DNA of 64,000 bases from Nematostella vectensis (GCF_932526225.1 NC_064038.1:7873070-7937069), one strand, 5' to 3'. Counted from the first letter of the stretch, positions 22,901 through 31,984 are shown. Notes: a model not told the origin generated them from the sequence alone. Program-made: numbers and translations.

Positions 22901-23533
22901 GTTATGATGCGGACGATTTGGAAGTTTTAAAGGTTTATGGGTATACTGACAAAAAATGATGACGAGGATGATGGTGATGAGAATATTTTACAGTGATGAA
23001 GTCACAAAGTTAGGATCACCGTTCCTTGTTTCCTTCTTTTTTCTTTCAGGGATGAAAGATTATATCGTGAGTAGATATTAACTTATGGGTATGTATGCTG
23101 TTATATCTTTAAACAGAGCCGTAGCAGGTCACATTAGATTGGGGGGGAGTGGGGGGCACAATAAAAACATTAAGAAAATATTGGGAGGGCACAGTCACCA
23201 ACTACTGGTCATTTCCTCATAATTTTTGAAAGTATTGTGGAGGGAAGGGGCACATGCCCCCACCCCCTACTACGGCCCTGTTAAATCCCCTCACTGGTTT
23301 TGCTGGTAAATACAGTAAAAGCGGATAACGAATTTCTCCTTATGACCGGTATGGAAGGAAGAATTGTCTGAAAATTTCAGACAAGTTTGATGATTCTTAT
23401 ATATGTTGTCACTGTCCTTGATCCATGTTCGTAGTTATCTGCTCTTTTGTGATTACATTACTGTTATTACGTTACCTTCTCGTGTTGTTTTGGGAGTATT
23501 ACTTTACAGGTTTACGACAAGAAACGCAGATAA
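12961..23533 (+). CDS. Secreted WAP/von Willebrand factor A multidomain protein, 13 exons
   Basis: Exons: 12961-13048, 14255-14422, 14853-15199, 15706-15946, 16233-16443, 16819-17171, 17585-17737, 18735-19304, 20138-20344, 20808-21145, 22288-22522, 23050-23066, 23510-23533. All junctions are GT-AG, all phases match, and the total is 2952 nt (983 aa). Order: signal peptide (1-29), WAP1 (30-85), vWA1 (86-281), vWA2 (282-469), WAP2 (470-520), vWA3 (521-710), WAP3 (711-779), vWA4 (780-970), a 13-residue basic tail. WAP (four-disulfide core) domains are often protease inhibitors or antimicrobial; vWA domains bind matrix ligands. The product should therefore be secreted; a role in mesoglea, mucus or defence is inference. 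Each module is bounded by phase-1 introns, the signature of exon shuffling. Only vWA3 keeps a full DxSxS metal-binding motif. I do not recognise a named orthologue. Confidence 0.9.
13910..13992. repeat. (TAC/CTA)n microsatellite
   Basis: About 80 bp of almost pure CTA triplets in intron 1 of the WAP/vWA gene. It creates a spurious poly-Leu frame. Confidence 0.95.
14255..14422 (+). CDS. WAP/vWA gene exon 2: WAP domain 1
   Basis: A phase 1-1 exon of exactly 56 codons after the acceptor ttccctttggttcag. Eight cysteines appear in the WAP pattern, including KECPDGEKCCPLGSQC with the adjacent CC pair, and it ends phase 1 before GTGAGA. Confidence 0.85.
14853..15946 (+). CDS. WAP/vWA gene exons 3-4: vWA domain 1
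   Basis: Exon 3 (14853-15199) begins ERCAAAIDLAILLDAS, the first beta strand of a vWA fold; exon 4 (15706-15946) continues VCLLVTSGAQTK and VDIYAVGVGDGV. The split after REDQKK is phase 0. The metal-site motif is DASEA, with the second Ser of DxSxS replaced by Ala, so metal binding is doubtful. Confidence 0.88.
16233..17171 (+). CDS. WAP/vWA gene exons 5-6: vWA domain 2
   Basis: Exon 5 (16233-16443) reads GCKKPLDLVLGIPTSRTL and THVGVITFSESA; exon 6 (16819-17171) reads RFINDITPTGDQMRIDRAID and GVRLLIVGLTADI. The internal intron is phase 2, unlike the phase-0 introns of vWA1 and vWA4. The DxSxS motif is absent. Confidence 0.85.
17585..17737 (+). CDS. WAP/vWA gene exon 7: WAP domain 2
   Basis: Acceptor ttcccttgtcag, then VRYGDMCPSPAKSPSC and further cysteines in SDGDCNEARLKCCLRGC and KKC, eight in WAP order. 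The phase-1 end at AAAA|GTAGGT is chosen because it alone joins in frame to exon 8; a GT four bases on would break the frame. Confidence 0.85.
17737..17850. repeat. Three-copy ~46-bp tandem repeat built on the exon 7 donor
   Basis: 'agtaggtaaatattcac' at the true donor is followed by 'agtaggtaagtatgtac' at 17783 and 'agtgggtaaatatgcac' at 17828. The spacers share 'aga.caatgtttggt.g'. Each copy keeps a GT donor-like core. Confidence 0.7.
18517..18706. mobile_element. MITE with GCCGTAGCAGG-type ends
   Basis: Begins 'gcgccgtagcaagcc' and ends 'ctgctacggccctg', inverse of each other; the interior has G-runs and two copies of 'cagccacgcccctac'. Relatives lie at 23115-23281 and 56344-56430. It is in intron 7, just above exon 8. 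Confidence 0.6.
18735..19304 (+). CDS. WAP/vWA gene exon 8: vWA domain 3
   Basis: A whole vWA domain in one phase 1-1 exon of 570 nt, unlike the other three, which are split. It starts CFVPIDVAFIMDNSESVS with an intact DxSxS metal-site motif. The later threonine and aspartate positions of the metal site are not obvious (RNVGAGL, VLASANPS), so adhesion activity is uncertain. Confidence 0.88.
19344..19698. mobile_element. hAT-like MITE, 355 bp
   Basis: Ends CAGGCCCGTACCCAGG and CCTGTGTACGGGCCTG are inverted copies with one mismatch. The pentamer CTGAC flanks both sides, a candidate target duplication. Truncated relatives are at 28495-28674, 38331-38352 and 58690-58713. In intron 8. Confidence 0.72.
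20138..20344 (+). CDS. WAP/vWA gene exon 9: WAP domain 3
   Basis: Acceptor tttttgtgttcag, then EKPGRCPPSKLQ. The core is DWDCPGEQKCCLHSDGCHFV with flanking cysteines, eight in all. The second-to-fourth cysteine spacing is stretched by a Pro/Arg-rich loop. Ends phase 1 at GTAAGT. Confidence 0.85.
20808..22522 (+). CDS. WAP/vWA gene exons 10-11: vWA domain 4
   Basis: Exon 10 (20808-21145) begins SCKKSMEILFLVESTKF and ends REDIKK at a phase-0 intron, the same site as in vWA1. Exon 11 (22288-22522) begins TIVLIGSGRFEEAGLAVAIA and ends CVGG. The metal site is lost (VESTK). The first dozen codons of exon 11 together with its acceptor are the seed of the tandem array in intron 10. Confidence 0.87.
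21189..22320. repeat. 16-copy 63-68-bp minisatellite carrying a splice acceptor and coding start
   Basis: 'acagacaatagtcct' begins at 21323, 21386, 21454, 21518, 21582, 21646, 21710, 21773, 21836, 21904, 21968, 22031, 22094, 22157, 22220 and 22284. The last copy is the genuine acceptor of exon 11. Two decayed units precede (near 21189 and 21257). A typical unit has a pyrimidine tract (ccttactttcat), ACAG, then a copy of the exon start, then gaggtaccc. Confidence 0.92.
23050..23066 (+). CDS. WAP/vWA gene exon 12: 17-nt microexon
   Basis: Acceptor ttttttctttcag, coding for MKDYI, then the GTGAGT donor. Phase 1 in, phase 0 out. It is the only solution I found that links exon 11 to a terminal exon in frame. 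Confidence 0.6.
23115..23281. mobile_element. MITE with GCCGTAGCAGG-type ends, second copy
   Basis: Ends CAGAGCCGTAGCAGG and CCTACTACGGCCCTG; same family as 18517-18706. In intron 12 of the WAP/vWA gene. No clear 8-bp target duplication. Confidence 0.65.
23510..23533 (+). CDS. WAP/vWA gene exon 13: terminal exon
   Basis: Acceptor attactttacag, then VYDKKRR and TAA. A further acceptor-like site at 24075-24087 may mark 3' UTR splicing. If exon 12 is not spliced at its donor, the protein would instead end IVSRY. Confidence 0.6.
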   Translation, partial: VYDKKRR

Positions 23534-23649
23534 AGCGAACCAAGAGATTAAAGTGAGTAGATGCCCCTAAGTTGTTTGACATTATCAGAGTTCGCACTCC
23601 CTTGTTTGTATGGGGCGTGACCCTGAAATCTTTGACGAACCTCTGGCGC

Positions 23650-23951
23650 TTACTGTCGAATCCGTTGTATCGCGACCCGCGTTTTCAAAGCACGATTTGT
23701 TTTAGTTTTCTGCTCCGTCAGTAAAACCATTCTGAGCCAATCAGAGTCTCGTTTTGTGCACTTCACTGGTTATCCTCTGGACGAAAACCAGTGTCGCGAC
23801 AGAAAGCCAGGCAACTGCACTAGGCGAGAGATGGCAAGAATCTGATTGGATCAGAATAACGGAACAATAATTGGAACAGAAAATCCCAAAAGACAAAAAC
23901 AAATCGATGTTTTGAAAATGCGGCGTCGCGATACAACGGATTCGACAGTAA
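23650..23951. mobile_element. Foldback MITE, 302 bp, family A copy 1
   Basis: Terminal inverted repeats TTACTGTCGAATCCGTTGTA and the inverse TACAACGGATTCGACAGTAA. The arms continue to pair inward ('gagccaatcag' with 'ctgattggatc'). A relative sits at 43308-43599. Confidence 0.8.
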
Positions 23952-25221
23952 CCCTGAGCGCTGGATAAGAAGTGTTGACACCCAGCATATTCCATGATTA
24001 CCTTTGGCCACACGGAACACGCACTCTCTAGTTCTTATCAATTCCTAAGTCAAGCCCTGTTCTGAAACTGCCTTTTTCTTTTTCCAGATTTGAAATTTAG
24101 AGGACAACCGTCTTAAAGAAGGTCGATCAAACACTCCTTTGTTATGGTTTATATTTGAAAATACAACGGTTTATTCGCAAGGAAACTTCAAAATAACAAT
24201 CTACGAATGAAGTATGATCCGGTATAGATTGAACATTTTTACTTTTAAATTGTTACTCGCTTGAATTAGCCGATGGAAATAGATGTTATCTATTGCGTAA
24301 ACAATAAAGCGTAATTTGTCATGAACTTCTTCACTATCCCCTTCTCCCTCACACGCACAGGTGTCCCTCGTCCCAGGTCCACGCTTTGTCACGGCTCATT
24401 TACGAGCACAGGAAATCTGGTAAGAATGCCTGGGACTATAAATCCCTATCATAGTTAATACAGCCGGCGTTCACACTAGTTCCAAAACGTGTTTATACTC
24501 TAAATATTTAAAACTACTAAGCAAGGTATAATGGAACATCGAGACAATGATGTGACAAAGGAGTATAGTATTTTAACTGTATCTGGCTGACCCAAAATAG
24601 GTGGAGATCATTAAGATATCCCGCTCCTACTCTATTAAAACATCATGGACGCAATATTGGAGCAGTAACCTGTCAATCTTCATAATTCTTTGGATAATTC
24701 GTCTCTCGTCTCAACCGCATGCCAAAAACCCAGGGAATTTGGTCGTGGCGGTTTCGGCCGCGCGCCCCTGGATCGACCCGTTTGAAATGCATTGTGTGGC
24801 GATTTTCCCATGCGAGTTTGTAGAACGGAAAAGTAGACTTTTGTGAGTTGGACTATCAAATAAATACCTGAAATAACACATAGAATCGCGGGTGTTACAG
24901 ATAGGAGTTTGCGCCCAACTTGACCGCTAAAAGGATACTTCCTTATTGAAGAAATATGATACTTTTTCCATTCTATAACCTAACAACCTCCTCCCCCCAA
25001 CCCACCATAGAAATGACATAGGCATAGATATATTTTATTAGGCATCTCGTAAACAAAAATAAATATGATGTTAATCCTCATAATGTTTGGAAAAAGAAAC
25101 AGAAATAAATATTATACATATAAAAGGCTTGAGAATTACTAGAAGCCTAGGTCAAGACTTATCTCCCTCACCCCCCCCCCCCCCCAGCAAATTTCGTCTA
25201 CGCACCGAGGTCGAGTCTAAC
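23952..25221. other. Intergenic region between two convergent genes
   Basis: Lies between the 3' ends of the WAP/vWA gene and the gluconokinase gene. Apart from probable 3' UTR sequence at each side and a C-run at 25169-25185, I see nothing codable. Confidence 0.4.
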
Positions 25222-25618
25222 CTATACGGTGCTGTGAACAGTGACATTTACGTCAAACAGGGCTTTCAAACAGGTCAAGATCTCATTTGCAGTTTCTTCA
25301 ACACTCCGTTCAATACCGACTTTAAGTGTGTAATCCGAACTTTCTGGCTCCTCAAGAACCTCAAGCTGCGAGTCTAGAAGAGAGTCTGGCATAAAGTGTT
25401 CCTTGCGGTTTAATATTCGCTCACGAATCAAGTCTTTGGATCCTTGTAATAGCACAATAAGGAAATCACCAACATCTTTCGACCCCTTATTGTCTCGCGG
25501 ATATTGTGGCGGGGTCTCGCTCGTTGATTTACCCGAGGTTCCTTGCAAGATTATCTTTCTGTAGGATGTTTTCAAAGCAGAGCAGGCCAGGACACCTGAT
25601 TCACATCGGCTTTTCCAT
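25222..25618 (-). CDS. IDNK: IDNK exon 5: C-terminal lid and core
   Basis: Opens after the acceptor gcgttttctttcag with WKSRCESGVLACSALK and ends at a stop at 25222. The open frame extends upstream to 25689 but that part is intron: the acceptor, phase and family alignment all place the start at 25618. Confidence 0.88.
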
Positions 25619-28589
25619 CTGAAAGAAAACGCATTTACAGTGATGAACCAAAATAGTGGGCCCTCCTGGACCCGACACTTGCGTGACAATACTGACTAAA
25701 TTCCGAACCCTTGCGTGACAATATTGACTTGCGTGACAATACTGACTAAATTCCGACACTTGCGTGACAATATTGACTTGCGTGACAATACTGACTAAAT
25801 TCCGACACTTGCGTGACAATGCTGAATTTAGTCAAGTGTAGGAATTTAGTCAGCACTGTCACGCAAGTGTCGGAATTTAATCAATATATTGATGAATATC
25901 ACTCGTGACAGTTGATCAGTCCCATAGCACAGCCCAAATATGTGGGGGGAGGGGGGAGGAAGAGACATTTGGCAAAAATCCCCCACCCCTCCCTCTGTTA
26001 CAGTTTAGTCACTACCTTTTAACAACTTCATTGAGTGCAATTAACCAGGGCAGGCGATCCTATAGAGGAAAAAGAAAAAAAGAAATGTTTTGTCTAAGAA
26101 TTCAGCACGCCTATTTCAATAAATTATTCAATGTTGTAGCGTGTTTCATGTGTCATTTTGGTAATCCCGCGAAGCATTCAACATACTTGAGCGCTCCATT
26201 GTAGGTCTGAGTTGAGTGTGATTCTGAGTTGAGTGTGATTCAGAGATACTTCGCAGCATCCACAGTTTTTAAGACCTTTCCATGCAAGACATAGTCATGA
26301 ACAATCGGTTTGCGTTTTCTGGTAACCCGTTACGCAGTAACGCATTTACTGGGGTTGAAATTCATTTGCCATGTCTTTCCCCAGGCTTCAAGCTTTTGAG
26401 ATCGTTCTGAAGGATTGCTGTTTCCTGATGTGATTGGACACCCAGATAGAGGAACAATCTTACAGTTGAATCTAGCTGGTTTGGTAGGTCATTGATAAAA
26501 TGTAAAAATAAACAAGGTGCCAAGACCGAGCCTTGAGGAACACCTGACTGCACGCTGGCATCATTGGAGTAGTCTCCACCAACAATAACCTTTTGAGATC
26601 CAGCTTCAGGAGGGGTCGCTCATGACCAACTCGAATGCCTATAGTGAGTAAATCAGTTTGGCCTCCCCCATGCATATGAAAAGCTAGATCAGTAATCACT
26701 TCAATGAGTTGTGTTGTGCACGACAAACCATTTCTGAAGCCATGCTGGAAGGGATAAAATATATTGTGTTTTATCGTGTGTCTAATGATGGCGCTTGTTA
26801 TTATGTGTTACATAAGTTTGCAAGAAATGCATGTGAGAGAAATTGGACGGTAGTTTGCAGGGTAAGATTTTTTGCCTGCTTTGAAAACGGGTGTTACATA
26901 TGCTGTCTTCCAGTCTTCCGGAACTTTACCGCACTCATAAGACTTCTTATATATAAGTTAAAACATAGGAGCCACAGTACTGGCCATTTTTTTTTTAGCA
27001 CTTTAAGGTTTGAGGTTATCAGGGCCAGGGGCGTGGTGGTCGTTCAAGTTTTGGAGAAGTTTAAGCTCTCCAGCTTCAGTGATTTGGATATCATCCATGT
27101 CTGGTTAGGGGTTTTAGAGGGTTTTAGTTCTGGTAAATCTGTTTTTCAGAAACATACCTTGTCAGTTAAGGGAATCCCATTTTTCATCTTTTCGATGTTT
27201 GATGCTGGGTGGAAGTCATCGGCATCGACAAATGGCCACGACAGCTACAGGCAATAAAAGAGTACGAGTATTCAAGGTACTTGTGGCACCTTGAATACTC
27301 GTATTAACGCAAAGGTACTTATGCCATCCTTGAAGTCCTAATGCAGTGAAGGGGGGAGGGGGTTTGATAGAGGATGTTTTCTTTAACTTCGACTTTTGCT
27401 TCAAATAAATAAATAGACAAAATTTCCTCATAAGTTGTTTAAGTATAAATAACAAGCCGATGACAGGAATGGTAAACACGAGTTTAATTGTATGTTTTCA
27501 ATTAAACTTAAACGCAAGTATTGGATTATAAATGGAGCGTTTCATTTTCAAATATAAACATTGATTAAGAGTTTTTGATAGACTCTTTTTTGGCAGCTAT
27601 CAGCGCGCATATTTTATCTTCTACATTTTCGGGAGCGCTTTCTGTTAAGTTGGGCGCTAAAAAAACTAACATTGATGGTATTAGCTAATGATAAAATAAT
27701 CGAGTAAAACACTAATGAGATGCTACAATAAAGGAAGCTTCACACAAACAACTAATTTCTTCGATGGGTCAGAAAACCAGGAGATATGCATGAAATAAAG
27801 TTGAGCAAAGAACTTGTTGCAATACAATAAAAATATTGGAATGAGAAAAAAAATTTCAAGCACTTATTGCTTTTTCTACAATGATGTGAATGTTTTTTAA
27901 AGACTTTGATGCCGCTGAACAATTGCACGAAATAACTATTTGAAAGACTTTGATGCCGCTGAACAATTGCACGAAATAACAATAGTTGACCTTTTCTTTG
28001 GGTTCAGATGGTTTCGAAACTATTACTTTGGATTATAACGTGCGTGCTCGGGCGGACGTGCTTTGTTTTCATTATCGAAAAGCTGTACATCCAAAAGTTT
28101 GAAATAATCTCGATTTTAAATGTGTACATCCCAGGGTCTAAACCACTAGCAAAATAATACTTCCTTCCCTTATTTAGAATGGAGCTTATTGTATAAATAA
28201 GCCGCATAGCGACAATAAAATCATACCTGTTTGCCAATGTATCTTCCAATAGTTGTCCTTCCAAAAAAGAGGCAAAGTGTTACCAGCAAGTGCATAGTTA
28301 CTAGTAGATCTCAAATTTTAAGCAACTGCCTCCTAGTCATCAACGGGTGACGTCACAGCGTGTCACGAACAAAAAATACACAACAAGATGGAGTTGTTCA
28401 CAACACGCTGTGATTTTATCCGTGCATTTATTTGTCTAAAATGGAGCAATGACTTCCCATAAATCCTTTGCAGTATTGCCACGGGATGTTTATTGTCGGA
28501 TTTGGCTACATACCAGACTGATCTAGCTTATGCTTTATAGTTTTGTCTACAAGTAGCACGTCTATTAAGAACCGAAAGTGGACCTTCGG

Positions 28590-28640
<51 letters not shown>

Positions 28641-29189
28641 GGGGGGTCACCTGCAACCCCCTGGGTACGGGCCTGAACAGGACTCCGTCTTCAATACGTT
28701 TTAGAATTTTGTGCACTTGGTATCAATAACAATAATGTTATGGTTCATTCTAGACTGAATCACATTTTGGAATCAGTATATTCTACAATAACGTTTTCAA
28801 AATACGTATACTTTACGATTTCCAATTTTAAAAACGTTTACAACATATAATCTTTAACATTTTAGCCATTCCATTTCCATAAACGTTTAGTGATAACTAG
28901 TCTCACAATATATTTATAGACATTTTGAGCTAAGTGCACTTGAACAAATCTATATTTCGAAACACTTATAGATAAGTGTACTCGATTCTATATCTAATAA
29001 CATTTTGAGATATGTTCACTTACGCACGTTTCTATATCTAATAACATTTTGAGATTAGCGTATTTACGCACGATTCTATATCTAATAACATTTTGAGATC
29101 AGCGTATTTACCCACGATTCTATATCTAATAACATTTTGTGCACTTACTTGCCCGAGCCACAGACCCCCGTCACTAGTACAATCACCAT
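25222..29189 (-). CDS. IDNK: Gluconokinase (IDNK/GntK family), five exons
   Basis: Exons on the minus strand: 29189-29149, 28257-28227, 27244-27158, 26059-26016, 25618-25222; all GT-AG, phases match, 600 nt, 199 aa. The enzyme phosphorylates D-gluconate to 6-phosphogluconate with ATP in the cytosol, feeding the pentose phosphate pathway. Exon 1 plus 2 gives the Walker A loop TGVCGSGKTTIG; exon 3 gives FVDADDFHP and MKNGIPLTDK; exon 4 gives DRLPWLIALNEVVK; exon 5 gives VLACSALKTSYR and RKEHFMPDSLLDSQ, all hallmark GntK motifs. Human IDNK is 187 aa; the extra length lies in a polar Ser/Thr/Pro/Lys insert after the ACSALK segment. A LINE fragment fills intron 3, and the exon 1 donor lies in a tandem repeat. 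No frame defect is seen. Confidence 0.92.
25675..25890. repeat. Compound direct and inverted repeat
   Basis: 'cttgcgtgacaatactgact' and 'aaattccgacact' recur five times in direct order, then the reverse complement ('agtgtaggaatttagtcagc', 'tgtcacgcaagtgtcggaat') follows at 25830-25875, so the block can fold into a long hairpin. In IDNK intron 4. Confidence 0.8.
26205..26950 (-). pseudogene. LINE reverse-transcriptase fragment (CR1/jockey-like), dead
   Basis: Pieces of a non-LTR reverse transcriptase appear in order on the minus strand: EDWKTAYVTPVFKAGKKS, ANYRPISLTCISCKLM, FQHGFRNGLSCTTQL, SGVPQGSVLAPCLFLHFIND, LEAWGKTWQMNFNPSKC and VDAAKYL. They are in more than one frame with internal stops, and the catalytic FADD segment is not intact. 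The piece lies inside intron 3 of IDNK on the same strand. Confidence 0.8.
27264..27302. repeat. Perfect 15-bp-arm hairpin
   Basis: ACGAGTATTCAAGGT is answered by ACCTTGAATACTCGT over a 9-base loop, 20 bp upstream (minus sense) of the IDNK exon 3 acceptor. Confidence 0.8.
27899..27981. repeat. 44-bp direct duplication
   Basis: 'gactttgatgccgctgaaca' followed by 'attgcacgaaataac' occurs twice back to back in IDNK intron 2. Confidence 0.85.
28227..28257 (-). CDS. IDNK: IDNK exon 2: 31-nt microexon
   Basis: After acceptor tcttttttggaag it completes Lys and codes TTIGRYIGKQ, finishing the nucleotide-binding loop; donor GTATGA. Its size explains why ordinary ORF searches miss it. Confidence 0.82.
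28495..28674. mobile_element. Truncated hAT-like MITE with (TG)n(G)n expansion
   Basis: Shares 'gtcggatttggctaca', 'atagttttgtctacaa' and the end 'tgggtacgggcctg' with the element at 19344-19698. A pure TG run (28593-28623) followed by a G run (28624-28646) is expanded inside it. Confidence 0.7.
28980..29148. repeat. ~44-bp tandem repeat including the IDNK exon 1 donor
   Basis: On the minus strand, donor-like starts GTAAGT (29148), GTAAAT (29111), GTAAAT (29067) and GTAAGT (29023) each precede 'caaaatgttattagatatag' and 'aatcgtg'. The first is the real donor. Confidence 0.85.
29149..29189 (-). CDS. IDNK: IDNK exon 1: start and half of the Walker A loop
   Basis: Forty-one nt coding for MVIVLVTGVCGSG plus two bases of Lys, then the donor CAA|GTAAGTGC. 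The ATG at 29189 gives the compact N-terminus normal for this family, whose first beta strand begins almost at the start Met. Confidence 0.85.
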
Positions 29190-30184
29190 CACAGCAACAA
29201 GCGTTTATCAGCAGTCTCAGGCACGACTATTTTCGGGAAAAAGGACATGTTAATATAAAGCCATTTTAGCAGGTGATCTCAGCAGATGACCCTAGGGGGA
29301 GTGGGGGTTTTCCTGGCCGCTTTTGTTCTCCATCTCCGCCTTTCCAGCCACTTCTTATTCCAAATCCTGTTTCCGTTTCTTGTCCTAAATTAGGGTCCTC
29401 ATTTTACCCCGTCAGGACCTCACATTATAATAAAGCATTCACTTTTATCGGAATATACTTAAAATTGAATTTGTTCGCCGAAAAATTGACAAAAGAATCT
29501 TTCGTTTACTTCACGTACCCAGCCATCTGTGCATTGGGTCAGCTGTAAACCTCGGCATTCAATTCACAATTGAACAATTTCGAATCGTATAAAAGTGAAA
29601 GTGTATGTGATTTTGAATTGTGTCGCTTAGACAACAAGTTTGGCTTTCGTGCAAACCTAGGTTGGGTAATCAGGTAATTACTCCGAGTTTTCACAGCTTC
29701 TACTATGCCCGCACTACAGGGGGTAGTCCTATAGTAAAGATATATTCTTATATGTGTTACGTGGAAGGCAATGCCAAGTGCGTACTGCGCTTTTTCAATA
29801 ATCTGCGAGCTATCGCCGACGATTTCCAATAATCTCCAAATTCGCAGAATATTTAAAATCGCAGTTACTGTTGGGTTGTTCGAGTTAGACAAGTCTAGTA
29901 GTAGGGGGTTTAGGGGGTTTAAACTCCCACCCCCAATGGGCTGCCTTTCTTCATTGTTTCCATTGTGTCTGTTTATTCGAAAATCGTTACGAAGGTAAAT
30001 ATTGACGAAAATTTATGGGTCAACCCCCTCCCCCCCCCCACCCTTGGCAAAAAGCTAGATCCGCCCTTATGTTTATTCAAGGAAAGAAAACCTTAAGCGA
30101 GTCCTTATGCAATTTTTTCAAAACTCTGCAAACTACGCCACCCAGGTTTACCGTGATTGCATAAAATGCGATTTTCCTTTGGGA
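29190..30184. other. Presumed 5' region of IDNK, no other gene supported
   Basis: Overlapping frames at 29273-29892 lack recognisable domains. G/C runs near 29905-30065 with 'aaaaagctagatccgccctta' look like remnants of a hAT-type MITE end. Confidence 0.35.
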
Positions 30185-31283
30185 TTTTCTCAGTTGAGAA
30201 CATCCTCGGAACCCCAGGGGTATTTTCCTCTAACGTTTCACTCGCGAGAAAAATAACCCCTTGGGAACAGTAAGGAACGAACTTGGCAAAAAAGCCGTCA
30301 CGGCGCCTGGGTCCCTTGAGGTTTAAACATGTCTAAAGCTGTCATCGATCAATCTTTTTTGTGGACAAATCACTGTGGGAAATCTTACGCGTTTAGATAT
30401 ATTGTGCCGTTTCGCCAGCTCGGTCTTTTGTGATTTACGAAAGAAAAATGGGTTAGCCTTTTCTACTCGGAAATGTAAGGTAATCGGGAATTATTGCCGC
30501 GTTTGCGGGAAACAGTCTCAGATAATAAAAAAAGGCACAAACTATTCGGATCGTATTTGCTTGGAGAACAACTCTCCTCGATTACTGACTTTAAGGACTT
30601 TATTTGCACACTTTTCAAGCCAAGGATCTACTACATCCTCTCTGTAAGCTTAAACTTTGGTGCCAAGTAATAGATTCACTGCCGAATGAATCGGGACTAC
30701 CGAGCACGATCCTCGCTTTCCCCTTGACTAGAATGTCAGTGTCCTTTGAGTTAGAAATATTTTTCGGCGGTACCTATCCCGATTGAGTTCAGATAGGCCA
30801 ACTGGTCAGGGATTATCGACTGGAGAAGACAAGTTTCAAGAACTATCGGGTTCCCTCGCACATTTTCGGCATGGCTTGAAAAACTCTTTCCAAACCCTGT
30901 AGGTAGTTGAGCAAAAACATCCTGTTATTTGTAAAACCCCTTTAGGACCAAAAGCTGTTCTGGCTTCAATGAAGACGCTCTAATCGTGTATTTTACCGCT
31001 TAAATGATGTCGGGAATTAGCCCTTCGAATATATAAGAAGTTGTTCAGGAGCCATATTTGATCTCAAGCCAACACAGAGCAATTATGTAAATTTTTGGTG
31101 CATTGTTGGGGAAGCGCACCTGTGATTGGTCGACCTCGGGAGGTCGACCAATCACAGCTCACCATAGGCCTAGATTTTTTTGCCAAGTTCGTTCCTTACT
31201 GTTCCCCAGGGGTTATTTTTCTCGCGAGTGTGAAACGTTAGAGAGAAATACCCCTGGGTTTCCGAGGATGAGTTGAGAAACAA
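30185..31283. mobile_element. Foldback element, ~1.1 kb, ~108-bp inverted arms
   Basis: Arm 30185-30294 and arm 31175-31283 are inverted copies through 'catcctcgga', 'ccaggggtattt', 'taacgtttcac', 'tcgcgagaaaaataacccc' and 'gtaaggaacgaacttggcaa'. The centre holds a perfect 18-bp-arm palindrome at 31120-31157. A 90-residue open frame at 30375-30647 with a CRVC motif is not recognised. Confidence 0.78.
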
Positions 31284-31385
31284 TTATTAATTGTAGTTTA
31301 TAACTGTTGGAGAGGGAATCTCCTAAAAAAAGGCTACACATGACAGAGGTTTCAGAAAGAACTCTTCTAAGAGATCCCAACGCCT

Positions 31386-31720
31386 TAGTCAGGGAGCATG
31401 TGAATTCCCGTGGGATTTTTGTGAAGAGAACAAGCCACCTATCTAGAAGTGTTGAGGGGACCCTAAGGAACACAAAAAATGTTGTCGGCAATTTTTTAAC
31501 TTGTTGGGTAAGCTACTAGGGGGGGTTAAAGAAGGGCGGCCTCAAATTGCTCAGCATGGAAACGAGGCTGAGACTTAAGTTGCAGTTAACTTTACATATT
31601 TGCAACCAAGATTTATCAGATTTATTAGGGGATAGTATTATACATGTTATGACCATAAGTACATGTTGGGAGGTCACGTGACCCTTCTACATGGAAGCGA
31701 GGCTCTAATATTATATTGAC
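31386..31720. repeat. Left terminal inverted repeat of the Academ-like element
   Basis: Contains an 'atggaa(g/a)cgaggct' word near 31556 and 31691; the word recurs internal to the arm near 31842 and 31970, spaced about 130-150 bp. Confidence 0.82.
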
Positions 31721-31984
31721 TCATAACTACCGCCTATTTGAGCCTATTTTCAGCCAAATTTGCTCAGATTTCTTATATTATGTGATATGATGTGGTAGAA
31801 CCCACAAACCGATTTAAGAAGGTCACGTGGCTATTTTGACGTGGAAGCGAGGCTCTAAACATAAGATTGTCAATTACTATTGCTTATCGGTAATACGAAT
31901 TATCACTACACCTGCTCATGTTTTTATCTCAAAAAATGCAACAATTATCACCGGGGAACGTATTTTGCCATGAAAGCAAGGCTC

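Noticed and set aside
26709-27257. 182-aa plus-strand frame
   Set aside because: Antisense to the LINE relic and to IDNK exon 3, both supported by clear motifs on the minus strand.
29539-29892. 117-aa minus-strand frame upstream of IDNK
   Set aside because: No domain, and an overlapping plus-strand frame of similar length; looks like chance.
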